Assembly: GCA_965226865.1 (NCBI GenBank)
Contig: CBDDEH010000004.1
Span: 1,612,001-1,676,000 of the forward strand
Length of the DNA stretch: 64,000 bases
Reading direction: 5' to 3'
From: CBDDEH01 sp965226865
GTDB taxonomy: Bacteria > Chloroflexota > Dehalococcoidia > Lucifugimonadales > JAGWBF01
This document shows, one piece after another, positions 42,403 to 51,804 of this stretch. Below the pieces are notes generated by a model that did no database searches, was not told the origin of the DNA, and saw only the letters and a list, made by a program, of their open reading frames with translations. The position numbers and the translations under genes were made by a program. Each line of letters opens with the position of its first letter. The first letter of the stretch is position 1.

Positions 42403-42906
42403 CTATTCCGTAGACGGAAGGGGCAATTGGGCATCCTCCTCTTGACCCTCTTGGTGGGTGAGGCTTAAGAAATAGATACGGTTACGCGTATTGCCTTGGG
42501 GTTCCAACAGCCCAAGCTCAACGAGCTTGGCAAGGTCACGGGATGCCGTGACCGGTGAAGCGTTGGTTATGTCGATGTAGTCTCCCCGGGTAATCCTGCC
42601 AGTTCGGCCCGCAAACGCCAGGCCATCAGTCTGTCGGTAGTTTAGGTCCAATCCCCGAAAGACTTCGTACATTTCAGTCATCATCCGGTGCCACTTCGTC
42701 ATCTCTGTTGTGAGCATGCTTGCATTGGCTGACAAAGCACCGCAGTAAAATTTCAACCATAGCGTAGCATCGTATTCAGATGAATAGGAAGGGCCAAGGG
42801 TCTTCTCCCCACTTTTTGTTTCGTGTTGGATTAGATAGTACCCCGAAGGCGTGTTTTCGGTATATGATCTGTCTCCGCACCAAGATAGGAGGTTTATCTG
42901 GGTCAT
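42403..42906 (-). CDS. C-terminal remnant of a Fic-family protein
   Basis: 167 residues. The end reads as a winged helix: ITRGDYIDITNASPVTASRDL then LVELGLLEPQGNTRN, as in the C-terminal regulatory domain of Fic/DOC proteins. The preceding LKFYCGALSANASML fits the helix after the Fic core. The catalytic HxFxxGNGR motif is absent, so no AMPylation activity is expected. More AT-rich than neighbours. Either a truncated remnant or a small HTH regulator. The 280 bases beyond, to selB, hold no gene I recognise. Confidence 0.5.
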   Translation of the reverse strand: MTQINLLSWCGDRSYTENTPSGYYLIQHETKSGEKTLGPSYSSEYDATLWLKFYCGALSANASMLTTEMTKWHRMMTEMYEVFRGLDLNYRQTDGLAFAGRTGRITRGDYIDITNASPVTASRDLAKLVELGLLEPQGNTRNRIYFLSLTHQEGQEEDAQLPLPSTE

Positions 42907-43187
42907 ATCGAAGGTGCCGTTTCTTTAGTTCTTATAGTTTTGAGGGGATTTGAGCATCGTAGTACTCTTTACTAATCAACACTCCAGTTAGGCCTAAATA
43001 GCGCCTATCCAAACTGTCTAATTGGTTGCATCGATGGTCACCTGTTTCGTCGATATATAGACGGTACTGCTGCATATTTGCAGTATATCATCGGATTGTC
43101 TCCCACCATTTGGCATTATGAATCACGCTCAATTGCCTCGGTCTGGCGGCGGTGCTATCCTAGCAGCAGGAGCGAAGGCAGCCTGCT

Positions 43188-45053
43188 ATGTACGTTATCG
43201 GCACCGCCGGGCACGTCGACCACGGCAAGTCCACCCTGGTTAAAGCCCTCACCGATATAGACCCCGACCGCTTGCCTCAGGAGCAGGAACGGGAGATGAC
43301 CATCGAGTTGGGCTTTGCCTGGCTCACCCTCCCCAGTGGCCGTGAGGTCAGCATCGTCGACGTTCCGGGCCACGAGCGGTTCATCAAGAACATGCTGGCT
43401 GGCGTGGGTGGCATGGACCTTGCGCTGCTGATCGTGGCCGCCGACGAAAGTGTCATGCCCCAGACCAGGGAGCACCTGGCAATCCTGGACATCCTTCGCG
43501 TCAAACGAGGCTTGGTGGCCATAACCAAGAGCGATCTGGTAGACGAGGAGATGGTGGAGCTGGTCAAGGAGGAGGTCGAGGAGGTTCTTAAAGCCACTAC
43601 CTTCGAAGGTTCCGCCATCGTTTCTGTTTCCGCCTACACGGGACAGGGCCTGGACGAGCTTCAACGGGTGCTCGACTCGATGCTGGACTCCACCGAGGCC
43701 CGCCGCGACCTGGGCCGCCCGAGGCTGCCCGTGGACCGGGTATTTACGGTCGCTGGGTTTGGAACTGTAGTAACAGGGACGTTGATCGACGGGTCTCTCT
43801 CAGTTGGGCAAGAGGTGCAGCTTGCTTTATCGGGGAAGCAGGCCCGAATCCGCGGTCTTCAGACCCACAAGAAAAAGGTCCAGGAGGCAGACCCGGGGAG
43901 GCGTCTGGCAGTAAACCTGTCCGGCATATCGAGGGAAGACCTGGAGCGGGGCGAGCTGGTCACCACACCCAGTTGGCTCCAGCCCACCACCAGACTCGAT
44001 GCCAGGCTAAAGCTGGTTCGCGACTCCCCTCGTCCTCTCACACACAACGAAGGGGTCACTATCCACGTCTACACCAGCGAGGCTCAAGCCAGAGTGCGTT
44101 TGCTGGACAAGGAGCGTTTGGACCCAGGCGAAGAGGGACTGGCGCAGATACACTTAAAGCAGCCCCTGCCCGCTGTCAAAGGAGACCTGTTCGTTGTGCG
44201 CTCCTCGGACACGACCCTGGGAGGCGGCGAGGTGTTGGACGCTCACCCGACACGACGGCACCGGCGTTTCGTTACTTCGGTCATCCAGCATCTGGAGGCG
44301 ATGAAGGACGGGACCGGTGACGGCTCGATTCTCAACGCCGTTCAGCACTGGGGTCCCTGTGATCTGAAAACCCTCGCAAGGCGCGCCAACCTCTCGCTCG
44401 ATGAATTCCTGTCCGGTACACATGAGCTGGTACAAAACGGCGATGCCGTATTGCTGGGTGAAGGTAACGGCAGCGTGGACGCCACGGTTTTTTCGGTCCA
44501 GGCATGGCAGTCCCTCACGAGCGATGCGGTCGCGGCGCTGGATACCTACCACAAGCAGCATCCCTTGAGAAAGGGCCTGCCAAAAGAGGAGCTGCGAAGC
44601 CGGCTTCGTCTAAACCAGCAGACCTTCCCCTCGGCCTTGCGACATATGGTTAAAGCCGGGGTGCTGGAAGAGGTGGGAGCCGTCGTGCGCTCACCTCACC
44701 ACCACGTCGAGTTGAGCCAGGACCAGCAAAAGCGCATCGACCAGTATATTAGTAGTCTGGAGGCCGAGCCCTATTCTCCTCCCACCGAGCGCCCACTGGA
44801 TCCAGAGTTGCTATCCCTGCTGATCGAAGAGGGCAAGGTCGTCAAAGCGAACGAGTCGGTGGTTTTCGCCGCGTCGGCTTACAAAGAGATGGCGGATCGC
44901 GTAGTGGAATATATACAGGAGCATGGCAAGATCAAGGTGGGCGACGGGCGGGACCTGTTCGGTACGAGTCGTAAGTACATGCTGCCTCTGCTCGAGCACA
45001 TGGACCAGCAGCGCATCACCCGCCGTGTGGGCGACGAGCGGGTGTTGAGGTAA
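43188..45053 (+). CDS. selB: Selenocysteine-specific translation elongation factor SelB
   Basis: 621 residues. EF-Tu-like GTPase domain: G1 GTAGHVDHGKSTLVKAL, DVPGHERFIKNMLAG, ITKSD. SelB-specific segments are ERGMTIELGFA-type EREMTIELGFAWL and the C-terminal winged helices (LRKGLPKEELRSRLRL, DGRDLFGTSRKYMLPLLEHM) that bind the SECIS hairpin. It delivers selenocysteyl-tRNA to UGA codons, so the organism should make selenoproteins; selA, selC and selD are not in this window. Start ATG 43188 with GGAGCG upstream; followed by nurA after 4 bases. Confidence 0.95.
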   Translation: MYVIGTAGHVDHGKSTLVKALTDIDPDRLPQEQEREMTIELGFAWLTLPSGREVSIVDVPGHERFIKNMLAGVGGMDLALLIVAADESVMPQTREHLAILDILRVKRGLVAITKSDLVDEEMVELVKEEVEEVLKATTFEGSAIVSVSAYTGQGLDELQRVLDSMLDSTEARRDLGRPRLPVDRVFTVAGFGTVVTGTLIDGSLSVGQEVQLALSGKQARIRGLQTHKKKVQEADPGRRLAVNLSGISREDLERGELVTTPSWLQPTTRLDARLKLVRDSPRPLTHNEGVTIHVYTSEAQARVRLLDKERLDPGEEGLAQIHLKQPLPAVKGDLFVVRSSDTTLGGGEVLDAHPTRRHRRFVTSVIQHLEAMKDGTGDGSILNAVQHWGPCDLKTLARRANLSLDEFLSGTHELVQNGDAVLLGEGNGSVDATVFSVQAWQSLTSDAVAALDTYHKQHPLRKGLPKEELRSRLRLNQQTFPSALRHMVKAGVLEEVGAVVRSPHHHVELSQDQQKRIDQYISSLEAEPYSPPTERPLDPELLSLLIEEGKVVKANESVVFAASAYKEMADRVVEYIQEHGKIKVGDGRDLFGTSRKYMLPLLEHMDQQRITRRVGDERVLR

Positions 45054-45057
45054 ATAG

Positions 45058-46269
45058 ATGAGTCTCGACCTTGGGGCGACACTGCAGCAGGTGGAAGCGT
45101 TGGCTCAGCGTATGCAAGGCCGAGAAGATGACTATGCCGATCGCCTGGCCGCCGTGCTGCAAGCGATGACGGGCGCTGATGCATCCGCGCTTAAGGGTAA
45201 GGTGGAGTCCAGCAGGGGAAGGCCCTTCCTCTGCGCTGGAATCGTGGATGGTATCGCCGGTAAGCACAACGCCCAGGACATACCATCTGCATTTTGTGTC
45301 GCCTCGGCAGATGGCTCCCACATGGACGTCGACCGCCATATGCCGGTCCGGTGCTACCTGATAAACATCGGCGGTTGCGTGCTCACCTACGGCTCTGAGC
45401 CTGACGCTCGGTTCACTAACAGACCGAGGCTATACTCCGAGGAGGAAGAGCTGTACCTGTCCAGCCATACCGACGGCTCCAGAGAGACCGTGTCAGTCGA
45501 GGGGCAACTGGTGGGTCTAAAGCGGGCGGTTGAGGAGGTGGTAGGGCTGGCGGAACTCGTTGATATGGCTCCGGCGGATGTGCCTGTTCTGGCTTTACTG
45601 GATGGCTCTCTGGTGCTTTGGGGGTTGGAAGGCAGGGGTTATCCGCCCTTCGTGAGGGAAGAAATAGTGGAGAAGGGACTTGTTCCGGCCCTGGACAGGC
45701 TCCGAGAGGTTGCCGGGCGCCGCACTCTGGCCGTCGCCGCGTATACCAGCCTCCCCCAGAGCCGCGAAGTCGTCAACGCCCTGCGCCTGCACCTGTGCAC
45801 GAAAGACGATGCTGACTGCCGACAGTTGTGCAGTAGCCACCAGTCTGCCGTCGCGCCCTGCGATGCCGTCAATGGGTTGCTCGACAGGCATGTTTTCGAG
45901 AAGCTGCTGGAGCCAGGGCAACGCTCCGACGTTTTCTATTCCAATTCCTCCATCTCCAGGGACTTTTACGGCCCTCACTGGGTCCACTTTTACCACCTCA
46001 ACACCGGAAACGAGATCGCAAGGATCGAGGTGCCCCAGTGGGTGGCTCAAAGTGAACCCTCGCTGGAGCTCAGCCATGCGCTGGTACTAGACCAGTGTAG
46101 CCGTGGTTTGGGATATCCAGCAGCCATAGCCGAAGCCCACGAGCAGGCTGTCGTTACCGGCCCGGATAGGGAGGCTTTCAAGCAGTTGCTAGAAGAAGCG
46201 TTGACCCGGAGCAGGCTTCCCGTCCATACCTCAGAGAAGAATCGATCAAAGCGGATGCGGTGGTTGTGA
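45058..46269 (+). CDS. nurA: NurA-type 5'-3' nuclease
   Basis: 403 residues with the NurA domain. CVASADGSHMDVDRHMPVRC carries the first catalytic Asp, VLALLDGSLVLWGL the second acidic motif, and the C-terminal ISRDFYGPHWVHFYHLNTGN then LSHALVLDQCSRGLGYPAAI the third. It ends SEKNRSKRMRWL, characteristic of bacterial NurA. NurA resects DNA ends together with the HerA helicase encoded two genes downstream. Separated by 4 bases from selB and overlapping the next gene by 10 bases. Confidence 0.87.
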   Translation: MSLDLGATLQQVEALAQRMQGREDDYADRLAAVLQAMTGADASALKGKVESSRGRPFLCAGIVDGIAGKHNAQDIPSAFCVASADGSHMDVDRHMPVRCYLINIGGCVLTYGSEPDARFTNRPRLYSEEEELYLSSHTDGSRETVSVEGQLVGLKRAVEEVVGLAELVDMAPADVPVLALLDGSLVLWGLEGRGYPPFVREEIVEKGLVPALDRLREVAGRRTLAVAAYTSLPQSREVVNALRLHLCTKDDADCRQLCSSHQSAVAPCDAVNGLLDRHVFEKLLEPGQRSDVFYSNSSISRDFYGPHWVHFYHLNTGNEIARIEVPQWVAQSEPSLELSHALVLDQCSRGLGYPAAIAEAHEQAVVTGPDREAFKQLLEEALTRSRLPVHTSEKNRSKRMRWL

Positions 46270-46913
46270 ACCGGTTAGAGCCTGCTTCAAAGGAAACAGC
46301 GCCTAAGCGAGTCGGTGAGGTGGTGGAGTCGTCTTCCGATAAGTTCACGGCCCAGTGCTACCGCCTGTACCAGGCCCCACCCCTTGGTGCCATCGTCCGT
46401 ACCGGCGCAGGAGACTCCGCAGGCGAACAAGGGACAGAGTCGATATACGCGGTAGTCTACGGCGTGAATACCCGGTCTCTGGACCCAGGTCGGCCTGTTA
46501 TAGCCCGGGGCGAGGACGAAGATACTGAAGAAGGTATCTACAGCAGCAACCCCCAGCTTGGTCGCCTTCTGTGCACCCGGTTCGACGCGCTGATCGTGGG
46601 CCGAAACAACGCCGATACTATCAGTCACCGCCTACCAAGCTTACCACCCAGGATTCATGCCTTCGTCTACGCTTGTGACCCGGAGGAGGTTGGCCTGTTC
46701 ACAAGCTCTCTGGACTTTTTACACTTACTGGTCAGCTCGAATACCACCGGCCAGGCCGTTACCGACGAGGTAATCGCGTCCTGTCTACACCAGGCCAGCG
46801 CTCACAAGGAAGACCCACAAGGTTTTCTCGTAGGTGCTGGGAAGGCACTGGCTTTGCAGCTGATCGGGGACCCGCCCCGCTTGAACGCTATTCTGAAGAG
46901 GCTCGCGCCGTGA
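46260..46913 (+). CDS. Conserved-looking protein of unknown function between nurA and herA
   Basis: 217 residues from GTG 46260, overlapping nurA by 10 and herA by 1-4 bases. The start half reads AQCYRLYQAPPLGAIVRTG and IYAVVYGVNTRSLDPGRPVI, a beta-rich stretch that reminds of the HAS-barrel of HerA, and the second half is helical (DEVIASCLHQASAHKEDPQG). I do not recognise a family. Placement inside a tightly coupled nurA-herA operon suggests it is a partner of the resection machine, such as a regulator or adaptor. No catalytic motifs seen. Confidence 0.75.
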   Translation: MVVNRLEPASKETAPKRVGEVVESSSDKFTAQCYRLYQAPPLGAIVRTGAGDSAGEQGTESIYAVVYGVNTRSLDPGRPVIARGEDEDTEEGIYSSNPQLGRLLCTRFDALIVGRNNADTISHRLPSLPPRIHAFVYACDPEEVGLFTSSLDFLHLLVSSNTTGQAVTDEVIASCLHQASAHKEDPQGFLVGAGKALALQLIGDPPRLNAILKRLAP

Positions 46914-48571
46914 TGGATGGGCGGGAAGCTGAGGCCACTCAAGGGAAGCTATTGGGCATGGTGGTGGAGGGCTCCCTCTCCCACGGAGTCACGGTCCGCC
47001 TGGACCCGTCAGCTTCCGTCGAAGAGATAAAGGTCGGGACCTTCGTCACAGTAGAGGGCTCAAGGTCACGCTTTTTCGGCGTTGTCACGGATGTCGCCCT
47101 GGGATCGGCAGATCCCAGTCTGAAAGCCACCCCTCCCGACGTACGGGATCCGTTCATTGCCCAGGTGGTTTCAGGCACGACTACCTACGGCACCATCTCG
47201 GTATTGCCCACCCTGACCATGCCAGCGGTGCTGGGCGACTCACAAGGACCCCTTCCGGCCAAAACTGTGCCGTCCCATTTCTCCCGCACCTGTGCGGCGT
47301 CGGAGCGGGACGTGGAAATGGTCTTCGGCAGTGAGGACAAGGGCCACTTCTGGATAGGCAATCCCCTCGATATGGAAACCAAAGTTTGCCTTGACTTGAA
47401 CGCTGTGGTGGAGCGGTCCCTTGGCATTTTCGGCAAGAGCGGCACAGGCAAGACATTCCTCACCAGGCTCCTGTTGATCGGCATATTGCAGAGCGACCTA
47501 GCTTCCACCCTCATCTTCGACATGCACAGCGAGTATGGCTGGCAGGGTAGGAGCGATGGGCGTACCTTCGTGAAGGGCCTGAAGCAGCTCTTTCCTTCGA
47601 AGGTTGCCGTGTTCTCTTTGGACAAAGAGAGTTCTTTGAGAAGGGGTCTTTCACCCGACGAGGTGGTACAAATCGGTTACGACGAGATCGAGCCGGCTGA
47701 CATAGAGATGCTTCAGGAGAACCTGGGCTTGTCCGACGTGGCGGCCCAGGCCGCATACAACCTCGAGAGGAAATTCGGAGAGAAGAAATGGCTCGAAGAG
47801 TTCCTGTCCCAAAACAGGAGCGACGTCCTTGAGATGGCCGCCGAGATAGGAGTTCAGTTCCACGCCCTGTCTGCCCTTCACAACCGCCTGTCCAGATTGA
47901 AAAGATACGGTTTCCTGGCGTCGACGGTACAGGAGGACTCGGTAAACCGCATCCTGGAACAACTGGACAGAGGTATGCACGTGGTGCTGGAGTTCGGGCG
48001 CTACGGTAACGACCTCAACGCCTACATCCTGGTTTCCAACCTCCTTACCAGGCGTATTCACGGTCGATATGTACGCCGCAAGGAAGAGGCCGAAGGTGGA
48101 TCGGGACCCGAGCCAAGGCCACTGGTGATTACAATCGAGGAGTCCCATAAGTTCCTGAGTCCCGGCGTCGCCCCTCAAACCATCTTCGGCACTATCGCCA
48201 GGGAGATGCGCAAATACAACGTGACCCTTATGGTCATCGACCAGCGGCCGGGCGCCATCGACTCCGAAGTGATGAGCCAGCTTGGTACGAAGCTGGTCTG
48301 CATGCTGGACAACGAAAGAGACATAGAGGCCGTGCTAGGCGGTGCTCCGGGCGGCCGGGAGCTCAGGACGGTTCTCTCCAGCCTGGACTCGAAGCAGCAG
48401 GCCCTGTTATTCGGACACGCGCTGCCAATGCCGGTTGTCGTCCGCACCAGGGAATACGGCTCTGCCCAGTCCTATGCGGGATTGACGGTCAAACCCGGGC
48501 GTGGGAAGCGGGGCGAGACGGCCGAGGCAACTGAGCGCCCCATCGAAGACGAGCTCCAAGACCTGTTTTAG
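46913..48571 (+). CDS. herA: HerA DNA-translocase/helicase (DUF87)
   Basis: About 552 residues. N-terminal HAS-barrel (1-125, FVTVEGSRSRFFGVVTDVAL), then the RecA-like ATPase: Walker A GIFGKSGTGKTFLTRLLL, Walker B PLVITIEESHKFL, and an Arg-rich motif in QRPGAIDSEVMSQLGTKLV. HerA is a hexameric translocase that, with NurA, resects double-strand breaks. The pair nurA/herA is widespread in archaea and in some bacteria. Start at ATG 46913 or GTG 46910. Last gene of the plus-strand unit; convergent with the MFS gene. Confidence 0.92.
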   Translation: MDGREAEATQGKLLGMVVEGSLSHGVTVRLDPSASVEEIKVGTFVTVEGSRSRFFGVVTDVALGSADPSLKATPPDVRDPFIAQVVSGTTTYGTISVLPTLTMPAVLGDSQGPLPAKTVPSHFSRTCAASERDVEMVFGSEDKGHFWIGNPLDMETKVCLDLNAVVERSLGIFGKSGTGKTFLTRLLLIGILQSDLASTLIFDMHSEYGWQGRSDGRTFVKGLKQLFPSKVAVFSLDKESSLRRGLSPDEVVQIGYDEIEPADIEMLQENLGLSDVAAQAAYNLERKFGEKKWLEEFLSQNRSDVLEMAAEIGVQFHALSALHNRLSRLKRYGFLASTVQEDSVNRILEQLDRGMHVVLEFGRYGNDLNAYILVSNLLTRRIHGRYVRRKEEAEGGSGPEPRPLVITIEESHKFLSPGVAPQTIFGTIAREMRKYNVTLMVIDQRPGAIDSEVMSQLGTKLVCMLDNERDIEAVLGGAPGGRELRTVLSSLDSKQQALLFGHALPMPVVVRTREYGSAQSYAGLTVKPGRGKRGETAEATERPIEDELQDLF

Positions 48572-48576
48572 CCTTA

Positions 48577-49935
48577 CTAGCTACCCTGGCGGGCGGCTGA
48601 CTTTTGGGGGTCGAGTCCTCCAGGGCTGGTTGCTCCAACCTCCGGCGATTTCCTGGGTGGTGTCGCGAAGAAGAGCAAGGCGCCTGCGACGAAGCACATG
48701 ACCGCATATATTTTGAACCCAGGCAAGTATTCTCCGGTTTCGTCACGGATCAAAGCAAGAACCAAGGGAGCGAACGCTCCACCCAAGGTCCGTGCCAACA
48801 TGTGGACTCCGATGATGGAGCCAATCTCTTTCCTGCCGTAATAGTCCGCCCATATCTGGGTTCCGACTTGAAATGCTCCTGTAACCCCTATACCCAAGGC
48901 GAGAAGAGCTAAGTACAGCAGGATCACGGAAGAGCTTCCGATGAGGATGAATGCGACGATACTAAGTCCATAAAATACGGCGAATGGCACTAGCATAATC
49001 CGGGCTGAGAGGATCTGGACAAGCACTCCCCAAACAACGCTTCCAATTATCACGGCAACGGCGTAGAAGCTGAGAAGCTGTGCCGCGGTAGATGTGCTGA
49101 TGCCTATATCAGTGAGATAGGGGTGCAATACCACGATAATGGAGGATGCCGGGAAGGTTATCAGAACGAACGATATATTAAGAACCCAGAAAGCTTTAGT
49201 CCTAAACGTCTCCGTCAGAGCCCAACCAACCTCCACGGCGGCCCTAGTCGGGGATGGGCTGGCTTGAGATTCGGAACCAGGTCGGGGTAATCTTGGCTCC
49301 TCGTCACCATCAGGGAGCAGGCCAATGGCCTCCGGTGTGGATCGTATTACAATCCAGGCCAGGGGAACCGGGACGGCGATAATGAACAATCCAAGGATAC
49401 GCCAAACCATCCGCCAGTCGAGCCAGTCCACTATACCCTGGGCAAATTGGACAAAGAGAACACCAGCGATTCCCACCGCCGCAGGTATGGTGGCGAAGGC
49501 AACGCCCCGTTTCCTTATGAACCACTTGGCTGCAACAGCTGGAGCGCCTACCTGTACCACCGCTGACCGGCAGAGACCCAGGCCTATTCCGTACAACAAG
49601 TAAAACTGCCAAAGGGTTTGTATATAGCCTGTAAGGAGTAATGACACACCGAAGAGAAGCAGAGATGCTGGAATCACCACTCGGGTCCCGTACTTGTCGA
49701 TGACCCTGCCCAAAAGAGGAGAAACGGCAGCACTTATTACACCCGCTAGTGTGAAAACGCCGATCAACTCCGCGTTGGACCAGTTCAAGTCTTCGGTCAT
49801 CGGCTTCACTAGAACGCTGAATGTCCATACTCCCGACCCGGTTAACACAAAGACACTAAGGGCCGTGACCAAGACGACCCACCATCCGTAGAAGATTCCG
49901 TTAAGCGGCGTGAGATTTAGTCCGATTTTCGACAT
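48577..49935 (-). CDS. MFS transporter (oxalate/formate or monocarboxylate-like)
   Basis: About 452 residues with 12 hydrophobic helices. Start MSKIGLNLTPLNGIFYGWWV at ATG 49935 (AGGGTTCAGG upstream); GVWTFSVLVKPMTEDLNWSN and SPLLGRVIDKYGTRVVIPAS hold the loop motif of the major facilitator superfamily (GxxxDxxGxR-like). The GWW..VL start is shared with oxalate:formate antiporter (OFA) and monocarboxylate transporter families. Substrate is unknown. An earlier ATG at 49986 is less likely. Divergent from the dehydrogenase at 50060. Confidence 0.83.
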   Translation of the reverse strand: MSKIGLNLTPLNGIFYGWWVVLVTALSVFVLTGSGVWTFSVLVKPMTEDLNWSNAELIGVFTLAGVISAAVSPLLGRVIDKYGTRVVIPASLLLFGVSLLLTGYIQTLWQFYLLYGIGLGLCRSAVVQVGAPAVAAKWFIRKRGVAFATIPAAVGIAGVLFVQFAQGIVDWLDWRMVWRILGLFIIAVPVPLAWIVIRSTPEAIGLLPDGDEEPRLPRPGSESQASPSPTRAAVEVGWALTETFRTKAFWVLNISFVLITFPASSIIVVLHPYLTDIGISTSTAAQLLSFYAVAVIIGSVVWGVLVQILSARIMLVPFAVFYGLSIVAFILIGSSSVILLYLALLALGIGVTGAFQVGTQIWADYYGRKEIGSIIGVHMLARTLGGAFAPLVLALIRDETGEYLPGFKIYAVMCFVAGALLFFATPPRKSPEVGATSPGGLDPQKSAARQGS

Positions 49936-50059
49936 CCTGAACCCTTTGTGGCTTTGGCGGGTGAGGGAAGTATAGCAGGGACACATGTATACTTGATATT
50001 GACTGTCCCGGCTTATATTCCCACGTCCAGGTTGGGGCGTAAGCTAAAGCGCGCAGACG

Positions 50060-51151
50060 ATGGACATACTGAACTATATGGAAGACCATGGCCACGAGCA
50101 GCTTGTGGCCTGCTCCGAACCCTCGTCGGGTCTTCGGGCTTATATCGCCATCCACGACACCACTCTGGGGCCCGCGTGCGGAGGCGTTCGCATTTGGCCA
50201 CACGAGACCGAGGAGGATGCCGTCCTGGACGTGCTCCGCCTCTCGAAAGCCATGACATACAAATCGGCTGCGGCTGGCCTTCCATTGGGCGGCGGCAAGG
50301 CCATAATCATCGCCGACCCTGCCAATAAGTCCGAGGCGATGCTACGCGCCTACGGCCGATTCGTGGACACCCTGGGGGGCCGCTGCATCACCACGACCGA
50401 CGTTGGTTCGACTGCACGCGATTTAGAGTTCATCGCGATGGAGACCAAGCACGTGGCCGGTTTGCCGGAGCGAATGGGCGGCGGTGGCGATACCTCGGTG
50501 CTCACAGGCCTTGGGGTATATCTGGGCATGAAGGCGTGCGCCAAAGAGGTGTGGGGATCAGACTCTCTATCGGGCAGAGTTGTCGCTTTCCAGGGTTTTG
50601 GCAAGGTGGCTGTCCACACAACCGAGCACCTTCTCGAGGAAGGCGCTGAACTGGTGGCTACCGACGTCAGCGAGACCGCCTTGCAAAAGGCCCGCGGCAT
50701 GGGAGCAAGGGTTGTCGGAGCCGAAGAAATATACGACGTCGAGTGCGATATCTTCTCCCCGTGTGCCCTGGGTGGGGTGTTCAACAGCGAGACGATACCT
50801 CGTCTTAAGTGCAAAATCGTCGCCGGTGGAGCCAATAATCAGCTATCCGAAGCCGAAGACGGAATAGAGTTGCAAAGGCGGGGTATCTTGTATGCCCCGG
50901 ACTACATCATCAACGCCGGTGGGATCATAAACGTCTCATGCGAAATAGGTGGTAACTACAGCGTCGAACGGGCGACCGAAATCGCAGGCCGCATCTACGG
51001 GACCATGGAAAACGTAATTCGCACGTCTGCAAAGGAGGGAATTCCAACGGCGGAGGCGGCCGACCGGCTGGCCGAAGAGCGCATTAACTCCGCCAAGAAA
51101 ACGGGAGGAATGTACAGGCCCGGCCGGGGCGGGCGAGGACGGTCCTCCTAG
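50060..51151 (+). CDS. Glu/Leu/Phe/Val dehydrogenase
   Basis: 363 residues; the size and the motif GPACGGVRIWPHETEEDAVL and AAGLPLGGGKAIIIADP (catalytic Lys) match leucine/valine-type dehydrogenases rather than hexameric glutamate dehydrogenases (about 420 residues). NAD domain: VVAFQGFGKVAVHTTEHLL, and CALGGVFNSETI, INAGGIINVSCE. It reversibly deaminates a branched-chain or aromatic amino acid to the 2-oxo acid. The C-terminus is Gly/Arg-rich (RPGRGGRGRSS). Ends 4 bases into the convergent CDGSH gene. Confidence 0.88.
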   Translation: MDILNYMEDHGHEQLVACSEPSSGLRAYIAIHDTTLGPACGGVRIWPHETEEDAVLDVLRLSKAMTYKSAAAGLPLGGGKAIIIADPANKSEAMLRAYGRFVDTLGGRCITTTDVGSTARDLEFIAMETKHVAGLPERMGGGGDTSVLTGLGVYLGMKACAKEVWGSDSLSGRVVAFQGFGKVAVHTTEHLLEEGAELVATDVSETALQKARGMGARVVGAEEIYDVECDIFSPCALGGVFNSETIPRLKCKIVAGGANNQLSEAEDGIELQRRGILYAPDYIINAGGIINVSCEIGGNYSVERATEIAGRIYGTMENVIRTSAKEGIPTAEAADRLAEERINSAKKTGGMYRPGRGGRGRSS

Positions 51152-51354
51152 GTCGCTTTTGTGGGCGCGTCGAAGCCCTTCCTGCGGTGGGTGCCGTCAC
51201 AGAAGGGCTTGTCGGACGAGCCGCCGCAGCGGCACAGCCAGACGGATTCACCTTCGTCTACTGGAAACTCGTTTCCGTCCTCGTCCACAAGCTTTATCGG
51301 TCCATCTACCTGGTATGGGCCATTGAGTGTAACTGTTATCTTTACATCCGCCAT
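51148..51354 (-). CDS. CDGSH iron-sulfur domain protein
   Basis: 68 residues. The 2Fe-2S motif CRCGGSSDKPFCDGTH is complete (three Cys and one His ligand). Before it lies a MSMEG_4692-type beta strand region (ITVTLNGPYQVDGPIKLVDEDG), typical of the small bacterial CDGSH proteins. Such proteins are redox or cluster-transfer proteins in the cytoplasm. ATG 51354. The stop overlaps the end of the dehydrogenase, tail to tail. Confidence 0.9.
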   Translation of the reverse strand: MADVKITVTLNGPYQVDGPIKLVDEDGNEFPVDEGESVWLCRCGGSSDKPFCDGTHRRKGFDAPTKAT

Positions 51355-51428
51355 CTGATACCTCGATCCTAAAATAGGCCTTTTTTGAATCCTACACTAA
51401 ATATGAGTCTGTCAACTGGAAATGAATT

Positions 51429-51800
51429 CTACCCGTATCCCAGCCGGTCCAGGTCGTCTTCGCTCATGCCAAGATAATGGCCTACCTCATGTAACAAAGT
51501 GACCCTGATCTCTTCGATCACCTCGTTTCTCGCAGAGCAGACATTCTCAATAGGCCGCTGGAAGAGGGTTATCGTATCTGGCAAAGGCGGTTGTCCGCCG
51601 TCTCGTTCCGGCAAAGGCACTCCGGAGTAGAGTCCGAACAGGCCGTGAGGGTCGTCGGCCTCCAAGTCTTCAAGCTGGTCCCTGCTGGGCCAATCTTCCA
51701 CGAGGATGCCGAGATTCTCTATGGAGCGGAGAAGCTCCGGGGGTAGCTTCTGGTAGGCTTCCATCACCAGCGTCTCAAAGTCGCCACGGGAGAGCCGCAT
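51429..51800 (-). CDS. Minimal zinc metallopeptidase (zincin-like)
   Basis: About 123 residues with the zinc-binding motif LLHEVGHYLGMSEDDLDRLG, HExxHxxG-like with a further acidic residue, close to the C-terminus, and the start FETLVMEAYQKLPPELLRSI. This is the DUF1025/metallopeptidase family that consists of one minimal zincin domain; substrates are unknown. It follows nfo with 4 bases on the minus strand and is the last gene of the cca-secD-secF-nfo run. Confidence 0.82.
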   Translation of the reverse strand: MRLSRGDFETLVMEAYQKLPPELLRSIENLGILVEDWPSRDQLEDLEADDPHGLFGLYSGVPLPERDGGQPPLPDTITLFQRPIENVCSARNEVIEEIRVTLLHEVGHYLGMSEDDLDRLGYG

Positions 51801-51804
51801 TACG

